Shown here piece after piece: positions 7,813 through 13,995 of a stretch of DNA of 22,383 nt; the stretch's first letter is position 1; every line of letters begins with the position of its first letter. The stretch is from assembly GCA_036339295.1 (NCBI GenBank), contig JAYZBK010000110.1, positions 1 to 22,383 on the forward strand, given 5' to 3'. Position numbers and translations under genes: made by a program. This stretch comes from GCA-002862325 sp036339295 (GTDB lineage Bacteria; Planctomycetota; Phycisphaerae; Phycisphaerales; SM1A02). The notes beneath the pieces were generated by a model. It was not told the DNA's origin, did no database searches, and was given only the letters and a program-made list of their open reading frames with translations.

Positions 7813-9276
7813 TCAGGCGCACGCTCCCCACGCGCCGAGGAGCAGGCCGAGGTCGGCTCCGTCCACGTCCCCGTCCCCGTCGAGGTCCGCGGCGGGATCG
7901 CTGGTGCCCCAGGCCCCGAGCATCAGACCCATGTCGGCCCCGTCGACCTTGCCGTCGCCGTTCAGGTCGCCCGGGCAGGGTTCACCCTCGTCGACGGGTG
8001 CTTCGGCGTCGGGCTCGAGGTCGGGTGCGTGGTCGCCGATGAAGGGCCGGGGCTGGGTGACCGGTTCGAACCGGCCGTCGACCTCGATCTCCATCCGACC
8101 GATCCCGAGCACCGGAGCCGAGGCGCGTCCGGCCGACCCCGAGTAGAGCGCGGTCGCCTTCTCGACGGAGAGCCAACCCTGCTGCTGCGGTTCGAACGGC
8201 ATGCCGGGGAACCATGCCTCGCCGGGAAGCTGCATGCCGGGGGCCGCGAGCATCTGGACGAGATGACTGCTCTCGGGGTTGCCGGGCTGGAGGTCGTACT
8301 CGAGCCATTCGTAGAAGCCGTTCTCGATGATCTGCATGTAGCGACGACTCGGTCCCGTGGGAGGGGAGGCGATCGGGTCCTCGACCCGGATGGCCCTCGG
8401 ATCGATGGCGAGATCGTCGTTCAACTCGAAGAACTCGAGGAGGCCCGGGAACGGCATCACGACCAGGTCGGCGCATCCACCCTCGATCTGGTCCTGCAGG
8501 GAGGGCCTCCAGTTCATCCACGAACGGATCAGGTCCTCGTTCTGCCAGACGAGTCGAGGACCCAGTCCGCCGCACTGGTCGCCCTCGAAATGAGCGGAGT
8601 TGATGGCGAACACCTCGACGAGGGTCTCGTCGGCCCGCCAGTTCCAGACCGGGCTCCCGGAGGCGCCGCCGGTCGAGCGGGCGTCGTACTCGACCCATCG
8701 CTCATGGTGCTCGTTGACGTCGCCGAAGGCGATCCACTGGGACCACGCCTTCGAAGGATCGGGGAGCGAGTTGATGGGATAGCCCGACATGTGGGCCCAT
8801 GTCGACTCGTATCCGAAGCACAACGGCATGAAGGTCGTGATCTCCTCGAAGGGACAGGCGATCCAGAAGCATCCGTAGTCCACGGCTTGTGCAGGGTTGA
8901 ATTCGGGATTCGCATACTTGGAGTTCGTCTGCTTGTCCGCGACGACCTGCCTTCCGAACTCGGTTCGCATGACGTTGCCGTCGAGGCAGGATCCCGGCGT
9001 GAAGGTCTGTTCGGCCGCGATGTACCGGCCGGCGTTCCGATTGAAGAGGCAGTGGCCGTTGGTCAGGCCGCAATAGGGCGACACGAGGAATCCGGTGCCG
9101 ACGCCGATCCGGTCGTCACCGATCGGCCAGGTCAGCGATCCGATGGTGTTGAACGGGTATTGGGAGCTCCAGTGGCAGTCCGAGGCCACCCGCTCCTCGC
9201 AGGGGGTGTCGGTGGCGAGCGCGGTCGTGGTGCAGGCCGCGGCCAGGGCGATCGAGGAGGCGATTCGTGCGTGCAT
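7813..9276 (-). CDS. Secreted trypsin-like serine protease with C-terminal dockerin-like pair
   Basis: The protein has 487 residues. A signal peptide ends at about Ala21 (ARIASSIALAAACTTTALA). The catalytic triad is visible: His75 in LTNGHC, Asp133 in AVDYGCFWIA, and Ser207 in TGGASGSPVW. This is the arrangement of secreted trypsin-like and V8-like peptidases. Eight Cys in the first 160 residues suggest disulphides. Residues about 260-430 are a region I do not recognise, with 'NGFYEWLEYDL' and 'GFLVSPYCG'-type beta patterns. The C-terminus (434-485) holds two dockerin-like repeats, each with DLNGDG or DLDGDG and ending GAWG. The first ends in GTSD and the second in GACA. The frame stays open upstream to 9354, but the signal peptide identifies ATG 9276. 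Substrate is unknown. Confidence 0.88.
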   Translation of the reverse strand: MHARIASSIALAAACTTTALATDTPCEERVASDCHWSSQYPFNTIGSLTWPIGDDRIGVGTGFLVSPYCGLTNGHCLFNRNAGRYIAAEQTFTPGSCLDGNVMRTEFGRQVVADKQTNSKYANPEFNPAQAVDYGCFWIACPFEEITTFMPLCFGYESTWAHMSGYPINSLPDPSKAWSQWIAFGDVNEHHERWVEYDARSTGGASGSPVWNWRADETLVEVFAINSAHFEGDQCGGLGPRLVWQNEDLIRSWMNWRPSLQDQIEGGCADLVVMPFPGLLEFFELNDDLAIDPRAIRVEDPIASPPTGPSRRYMQIIENGFYEWLEYDLQPGNPESSHLVQMLAAPGMQLPGEAWFPGMPFEPQQQGWLSVEKATALYSGSAGRASAPVLGIGRMEIEVDGRFEPVTQPRPFIGDHAPDLEPDAEAPVDEGEPCPGDLNGDGKVDGADMGLMLGAWGTSDPAADLDGDGDVDGADLGLLLGAWGACA

Positions 9277-9306
9277 GGTCGTTCTCGCTTCGGGTTCGGG
9301 GATTCC

Positions 9307-9327
9307 GGGCGGCCCGACGGGCGGCCC
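9307..9327. repeat. Short GC direct repeat between symporter and protease genes
   Basis: GGGCGGCCC occurs twice (9307-9315 and 9319-9327) separated by GAC. It can fold as well as slip, and lies in the 100-nt gap between two minus-strand genes. It may contribute to termination after the symporter; the remainder of the gap shows nothing. Confidence 0.3.
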
Positions 9328-9376
9328 ATCACCTTCCGGGCGGTCCACGACCATCTCTCACCATCAGCCGGCGATT

Positions 9377-10903
9377 TCAGCCATTCCGTTCCACGACCGA
9401 TGCCCGACCCCGGGGCCAGGCCGCGACGACCGTCGCGAGGGCCACCCCGATCGTCATCCGCCAGCCGAGGGCGAGTCGTGGCATCCAGTCGGCGTCGATC
9501 GACCGGACGACGACGGGCTCGGTCGCGAGGATCGCGAGCCCTCCGACGACGAGGGCGGCCACGACCGAGCCGGCGGATCCGCGGCGCGTGAAGAGGGCGA
9601 CCAGGAACACCCCGAGCAGGCCGGCATAGGCGTAGGACATCACGCCGAGGGCGAACTCGAGGAGCGTACGGTCGTCCTTCGACTGCCAGACGGCGAGACC
9701 GATCGCGACGACCGCGAGCAACGCCGCCCAGGCGACCATCGATCGACGTCCCCACCGGGTCGTCGTTCGTTCCTCGAGCGGCGGGAGCCCGCGGCGGCGG
9801 CGCCATGGCTCGACGAGGTCGTCGATCGTCGTCGCCGCCATGGCGTTGAGGGCGGAGTCGAGGCTGCTCATCGCGGCCGCGAGCAGGCCGGCGATCATCA
9901 GGCCTCGGATCCCGAGGGGAAGTTCGGAGAGCATGAACTGCACCATCACCGCGCGGTCGTCCCCGTCCGCGGCGATCGTGGTCTCTCCGCCCACCTGCAT
10001 CTCGACCCAGATGAGCGATCCGATCAGGAGGAAGAGCAGGGCGATCGGCCAGCCGATCAGGTTCGAGAGCACGCCCGCCTTGAGGCCTTCGCGCGGCGAG
10101 CGGCAGGTCATGAGCCGTTGCACGTGGTCCTGGTCGACGGCATAGGCGGCCACGAGGAAGATCGGGAGGCCGACGAGGCCGGTCCAGACCGTGAAGCGAC
10201 CACCCGGATCGGTCGAGGTGTCGAACACCCGCAGCTTGTCCGTGTCGGAGCCGCTTCGCAGGAGCTCGACGATCTCGCCCCAGGGGCGGTCGATCGCCTC
10301 GAGGAGGACGACGAGACCCACCAGCCCGACGACCACGGCGACGACCGCCTGGAGCACGTCGGTCCACACCACGGCGCGGATGCCACCGGCGATCGCGTAG
10401 CACGCCGTGCCCAGCGAGACGACCGCGATGGTGGCGGCGAGCTGTCCCGGCGAGGCGTCGCCGAAGACCGCCCACGAGAGGGCGAGGGCCGCCATGAAGA
10501 GCCGCGAACCGGACGCCAGGAGCCGACCGACGAGGAACGACCCGCCTGCCGCCATGCCCGCACCATCGCCGAATCGGTCGCGGACGATCCCGTAGATGCT
10601 CGCGCGGGCGAGTCGGTAGTAGTGGGGGAGGAAGAACAGCCCTACGAGCACGAGGGCCGGCAGGCCCGCGAACTTGAAGACCATGTAGGTGAGGTCGCCC
10701 CGGAACGCCTGCTGCGGCATGCCCACGAAGGTGGCCGCACTGAGCACCGTCGCCACCACGCTGAACGAGGCCGCCCACGCCGGGATGGACCGGCCGGCCA
10801 GGAAGAAGGCGTCGCCGGAATCGGCCTTTCGAGCGGCGAGAACCCCGATGGCGGCCACCACCCCCAGGTAGACGGCGACCACCAGCCAGTCGATCAGGAG
10901 CAT
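9377..10903 (-). CDS. Sodium:solute symporter (SSS family)
   Basis: This 508-residue inner-membrane protein has about 13 hydrophobic segments. Family landmarks are 'FFLAGRSIPAWAASFSVVATVLSAATFVGMP' near the N-terminus, 'AIAGGIRAVVWTDVLQAVV' in the middle, 'AVDQDHVQRLMTCRSPREGLKAG', and 'LLAAAMSSLDSALNAMAA' later on. This family uses the sodium gradient to take up sugars, amino acids, sialic acid or other small organics; the substrate cannot be read from the sequence. It is divergent from the secreted M43 protease at 11008, which suggests possible co-control of uptake and extracellular breakdown. TAGAGT lies 8 nt before ATG 10903 and there is no Shine-Dalgarno. Confidence 0.9.
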   Translation of the reverse strand: MLLIDWLVVAVYLGVVAAIGVLAARKADSGDAFFLAGRSIPAWAASFSVVATVLSAATFVGMPQQAFRGDLTYMVFKFAGLPALVLVGLFFLPHYYRLARASIYGIVRDRFGDGAGMAAGGSFLVGRLLASGSRLFMAALALSWAVFGDASPGQLAATIAVVSLGTACYAIAGGIRAVVWTDVLQAVVAVVVGLVGLVVLLEAIDRPWGEIVELLRSGSDTDKLRVFDTSTDPGGRFTVWTGLVGLPIFLVAAYAVDQDHVQRLMTCRSPREGLKAGVLSNLIGWPIALLFLLIGSLIWVEMQVGGETTIAADGDDRAVMVQFMLSELPLGIRGLMIAGLLAAAMSSLDSALNAMAATTIDDLVEPWRRRRGLPPLEERTTTRWGRRSMVAWAALLAVVAIGLAVWQSKDDRTLLEFALGVMSYAYAGLLGVFLVALFTRRGSAGSVVAALVVGGLAILATEPVVVRSIDADWMPRLALGWRMTIGVALATVVAAWPRGRASVVERNG

Positions 10904-10911
10904 GGAGCGAG

Positions 10912-10917
10912 ACTCTA
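10912..10917 (-). promoter_or_regulatory. -10 element TAGAGT for a leaderless symporter transcript
   Basis: On the minus strand TAGAGT is followed by CTCGCTCC and the ATG at 10903. There is no Shine-Dalgarno in between. It fits the 6-8 nt spacing seen at lipA, trpD, the M16 gene and the cupin gene. Confidence 0.45.
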
Positions 10918-10929
10918 ACCATCCCGATG

Positions 10930-10958
10930 CTCCAACGTTCGTTTGGAGTCGACGACTC
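10930..10958. promoter_or_regulatory. Overlapping inverted repeats in the divergent promoter region
   Basis: CTCCAA-N7-TTGGAG (10930-10948) overlaps GAGTCG-A-CGACTC (10946-10958). They lie between the divergent symporter and M43 protease genes, just upstream of the symporter TAGAGT box. Two overlapping dyads in a 104-nt divergent gap suggest an operator for one or both genes. This is inference; no regulator gene is adjacent. Confidence 0.4.
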
Positions 10959-10994
10959 GAGCCGTTACCGGGGACGATCCGGATTGACCTCCGC

Positions 10995-10998
10995 GGAG
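10995..10998 (+). promoter_or_regulatory. GGAG ribosome site for the second M43 gene
   Basis: GGAG is 9 nt before ATG 11008 and supports that start over the in-frame ATG at 10927, which would place 27 unrelated residues before the signal peptide. Confidence 0.6.
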
Positions 10999-11007
10999 CA
11001 AGACCAG

Positions 11008-12687
11008 ATGCGTGCAGCGACCCTCCTTCTGATTGGAACGGTTCTCGCGACCGCCGGTTCGGCCGTCGCCCAGTCTCCCGAGAAGCCCTGGCAGCACTCG
11101 GACGGCACGATCGAGTTCAAGGGTCGCACGTTCGAGAACTGGCGACAGTTCCACCGCTCGGATCTCTTCGACCGAAGCGACAAGTGTCTGACTCCCGATC
11201 CGGTAGTCGTTCCGGACGAACCCGATCCGATGGGATTCCGGGGGATCTCCCCGAGCGACTGCACGCTGGGCTCCACGTCGATCAATCCGGCGTACGACCC
11301 CGACGTCGCCGTCTACCGCATCCCCTGCGTCGTCCACGTGATCACCGACTCGTCCGGCAACCAGGGCAACCTGAGCGACGCCCAGGTCGAGAGCGGCATC
11401 AGGATCCTCAACGAGGACATGAACGCGATCCTCGACACGCCCGGACAGAACGGCACGGAGGGTCGGATCGAGTTCTACCTCGCCGACGTCGATCCGAACG
11501 GCAACCCGACCAACGGCATCACCCGCTCGGCGAACTCGACCTGGTTCAACGACTCGGGTTCCTACTGGAACAGCCTGGCCTGGGACACCAACCGGTACTG
11601 CAACATCTACACCAACACCGCCAGCGGCGCCCTCGGGTACGTCAACGGCTTCCCGGCCGAACCGGGGCACGTCGGCGCTTCGGACGACCGCATCGTGATC
11701 CTCTGGTCGACCTACGGCGAGGACGGTCCCTACGGCCCGCCGTACGACATGGGCCGCACCCTGACCCACGAGGTCGGCCACTACTTCGGGCTGTACCACA
11801 CGTTCCAGGGCGGATGCGGCGGCGGCAACTGCTACGGCAGCGGCGATCTCATCTGCGACACCAACAGCGAGAGCGGCCCCAACTTCTCCTGCAACGGCGG
11901 CATCCCGTCGACCTGTGGTTCCCCGGACCCGATCGACAACTACATGGACTACTCCGACGACGACTGCATGCAGAAGTTCACCCCGGAGCAGGTCAACCGC
12001 ATGCGGTGCACGCTGCTGAACTATCGACCGCTCCTCTACTCCGAGGGGCCCGGCTGCCTCTCCGGCTGCTTCGCCGACCTCGACGACAGCGACCAGGTCG
12101 ACTCCGCCGACCTCGGCCTCCTGATCAGCGCCTGGGGCGGCTGCAGCGACGACCCGAAGAACCCCTGCTGTGCCGACCTCGACGGCAGCGGCTCGGTCGA
12201 TGCCGCCGACCTCGGTCTCATGATCGGCGCCTGGGGCGGCTGCCCGGTCGACCCCTGCGAGGACGTGGACTGCAACGACGGCGATCCCTGCACCACCGAC
12301 ACCTGCGTCGACGGGAAGTGCTTCAACGAGCCGATCCCCGGCTGCGGCGAGGGACCCTGCGGCAATCCGTCCGCCGGGTCGTGCTTCCAGGCCAACGGCA
12401 CGCCGGGCTGCGACGACGAGGAATGCTGCGAGCAGATCTGTGCCGCCGACCCGTACTGCTGCGACACCGCGTGGGACACGATCTGCGCGGGCGCCGCCAA
12501 CACCGACTGCAACGGCGGCGGTGGCGGTGGCGGCGGTGACTGCTGCATCGCCAACGGTTCGCCCGGCTGCGAGGACGCCGAGTGCGTCGACCAGATCTGC
12601 GCGGCGGATCCGTACTGCTGCAACACCGAGTGGGACCAGATCTGCGCCGATGCCGCCATCACCGAGTGCGCCGTCTGCAACAACTGA
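11008..12687 (+). CDS. Secreted M43 metalloprotease with dockerin-like pair and Cys-rich C-terminal repeats
   Basis: The protein has 559 residues. A signal peptide (about 1-21) is followed by QSPEKPWQH, identical to the paralogue at 4361. The zinc site is HEVGHYFGLYH at 254-264 and the Met-turn is YMDYSD (Met313). Conserved Cys60 and Cys84 lie in the segment before the catalytic domain. Dockerin-like repeats are at about 354-379 and 388-412, each bounded by Cys and ending AWGGC. A short 'CNDGDPCTTDTC' motif (422-433) follows. Then come two ~45-residue Cys-rich repeats (about 456-501 and 511-556), sharing NG(T/S)PGC, QICAADPYCC and a W-D-x-I-C-A element, with a Gly8 linker (503-510) between them. 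The second M43 gene thus keeps the same catalytic and dockerin parts but has a different tail from its paralogue. It is probably surface-associated. Confidence 0.9.
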   Translation: MRAATLLLIGTVLATAGSAVAQSPEKPWQHSDGTIEFKGRTFENWRQFHRSDLFDRSDKCLTPDPVVVPDEPDPMGFRGISPSDCTLGSTSINPAYDPDVAVYRIPCVVHVITDSSGNQGNLSDAQVESGIRILNEDMNAILDTPGQNGTEGRIEFYLADVDPNGNPTNGITRSANSTWFNDSGSYWNSLAWDTNRYCNIYTNTASGALGYVNGFPAEPGHVGASDDRIVILWSTYGEDGPYGPPYDMGRTLTHEVGHYFGLYHTFQGGCGGGNCYGSGDLICDTNSESGPNFSCNGGIPSTCGSPDPIDNYMDYSDDDCMQKFTPEQVNRMRCTLLNYRPLLYSEGPGCLSGCFADLDDSDQVDSADLGLLISAWGGCSDDPKNPCCADLDGSGSVDAADLGLMIGAWGGCPVDPCEDVDCNDGDPCTTDTCVDGKCFNEPIPGCGEGPCGNPSAGSCFQANGTPGCDDEECCEQICAADPYCCDTAWDTICAGAANTDCNGGGGGGGGDCCIANGSPGCEDAECVDQICAADPYCCNTEWDQICADAAITECAVCNN

Positions 12688-12688
12688 G

Positions 12689-12704
12689 CCCCGTCCGACC
12701 GGGG
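12689..12704 (+). other. Short hairpin at the M43 stop codon
   Basis: CCCCG-TCCGAC-CGGGG begins 2 nt after the end of the M43 gene. It precedes the longer terminator at 12722 and may protect the 3' end. Confidence 0.4.
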
Positions 12705-12721
12705 ACATCCTCGATCCATCC

Positions 12722-12752
12722 GACCGCGAGGCCCCCCGGGGGTCTCGCGGTC
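12722..12752 (+). terminator. Terminator after the second M43 gene
   Basis: GACCGCGAG at 12722-12730 pairs with CTCGCGGTC at 12744-12752. The inner arms G-CCCCC and GGGGG-T extend the stem to about 15 pairs, including one G-T. CTCTTTC follows, a partly T-rich tail. It lies 34 nt past the stop. Confidence 0.75.
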
Positions 12753-12781
12753 CTCTTTCACCGTCGTCCGCCGCCCGGCCG

Positions 12782-12809
12782 TTGGATCGCTCGACGATCA
12801 CGCTAGGAT
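12782..12809 (+). promoter_or_regulatory. trpD promoter: TTGGAT-16-TAGGAT, leaderless
   Basis: TTGGAT (12782-12787) and TAGGAT (12804-12809) have a 16-bp spacer. The ATG at 12816 is only 6 nt after the -10 box, and no Shine-Dalgarno exists. This is the best-formed promoter in the window. Confidence 0.6.
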
Positions 12810-12815
12810 TCGACC

Positions 12816-13892
12816 ATGGCCAACGACTCCGACCCCCGACCGTCCGAATTCGCGCGTCCCGAGCATCCGGGCGACCTCACGCCCTACCTCAAGCACCTCC
12901 TCGACGGGGGCACGCTTCCGGAGGAGGCGTCCCGGGCCGCGTTCGAGGCGATCATGACGGGCACGGCCCATCACGCGGAGATGGGGGCCCTGCTCGCGTT
13001 GCTGGCGACGCGGGTCCCCACCGTCGACGAGCTCGTGGGCGCGGCGAGCGTCATGCGCGAGAAGGTCGACCGACTCGAGACGGGCATTCCGCCGGAGGAG
13101 CTGCTCGACACCGCGGGGACGGGGGGCGCCCCGAAGGTCTTCAACGTCTCGACCGCGGCCGCGATCGTCGCGGCGGCCGCGGGGGTGAAGGTGGCGAAGC
13201 ACGGCAATCGTTCGCGGACCGGTCGTGGGTCGGCCGAGGTGCTCGCGGCGCTGGGGGTCGACGTCGACGCCGGCCGCGACGTGCAGCTTCGGTGCCTCGA
13301 CGAGACCGGGGTCGCGTTCTGCTTCGCGATCCACCACCACCCTGCGGCGAAGCACGCGATGCCGGTCCGCAAGGCGCTCGGGTTCCCGACGATCTTCAAC
13401 CTGCTCGGTCCCCTCACCAACCCCGCCGGGGCGGGACGCCAGATCATGGGCGTCTACGCCGACCGGTTCGTCCGGCCGATCGCCGACACCCACGCGCGGC
13501 TCGGTGCGGTGCGGGCCCTGGTCTTCCACTCCGGGGACGGACTCGACGAGTTCTCGCTCGGGGCGCCGACGCACGTCGCCGACGTGCGGAACGGCGAGGT
13601 GGAGGAGTACGAGGTCGATCCCGCGGCGCTCGGTCTTCGGTCGGCCACGATCGAGGAGCTCCAGGTGCGCGACCTCGATCACGCGGCATCGCTCGTCCGC
13701 GACATCCTCGATGGCGGCGAGCAGGGTCCCGCCCGGGACATCACCCTGCTGAACGCCGCGGCGGCGCTGGTCGCGGCCGGCGTGGCCGAGTCGTTCGAGT
13801 CGGGGGTGGGCGGCGCGGCGCAGGCGCTCGATTCGGGAGCCGCGGCGGCGACGCTCGGTCGACTGGTCGAATCGTCGACCCGCTCCAGCTGA
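12816..13892 (+). CDS. trpD: Anthranilate phosphoribosyltransferase
   Basis: TrpD joins anthranilate to PRPP in the second step of tryptophan synthesis and is cytoplasmic. The protein has 358 residues, with a helical N-terminal domain followed by the catalytic domain. Visible motifs are GTGG (101-104, the PRPP loop), KHGNRS (128-133), His175 and Arg185 (the position that binds anthranilate in characterised enzymes), FNLLGPLTNP (194-203), and the metal-site Asp244-Glu245 in GLDEFS. The PRPP loop reads GTGGAPKVFN instead of the usual GTGGDGxxxFN, losing the Asp and one residue. No other trp gene is adjacent, so it is a lone copy. It is followed by comEC after 103 nt. Confidence 0.93.
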   Translation: MANDSDPRPSEFARPEHPGDLTPYLKHLLDGGTLPEEASRAAFEAIMTGTAHHAEMGALLALLATRVPTVDELVGAASVMREKVDRLETGIPPEELLDTAGTGGAPKVFNVSTAAAIVAAAAGVKVAKHGNRSRTGRGSAEVLAALGVDVDAGRDVQLRCLDETGVAFCFAIHHHPAAKHAMPVRKALGFPTIFNLLGPLTNPAGAGRQIMGVYADRFVRPIADTHARLGAVRALVFHSGDGLDEFSLGAPTHVADVRNGEVEEYEVDPAALGLRSATIEELQVRDLDHAASLVRDILDGGEQGPARDITLLNAAAALVAAGVAESFESGVGGAAQALDSGAAAATLGRLVESSTRSS

Positions 13893-13995
13893 CGCGACCG
13901 AACGACCCGAATTTCCGCGGTCACGGCGATCCTGGTTCCTACCCGGTGGACAATGATCGGGGCTTGGCGTCGAGGGGCCGAACCCGGTTCCAGGT

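Noticed and set aside
9307..9327. GGGCGGCCC direct repeat as a transposon end or attachment site
   Set aside because: It is too short, in GC-rich DNA, with no integrase or transposase near.
9095..10918. Long plus-strand open frame of 607 codons opposite the symporter and protease genes
   Set aside because: It is a shadow of the high-GC minus-strand genes: its translation is dominated by Arg, Glu, Gly, His and Asp with no fold or motif, while the opposite strand gives a clear membrane transporter.
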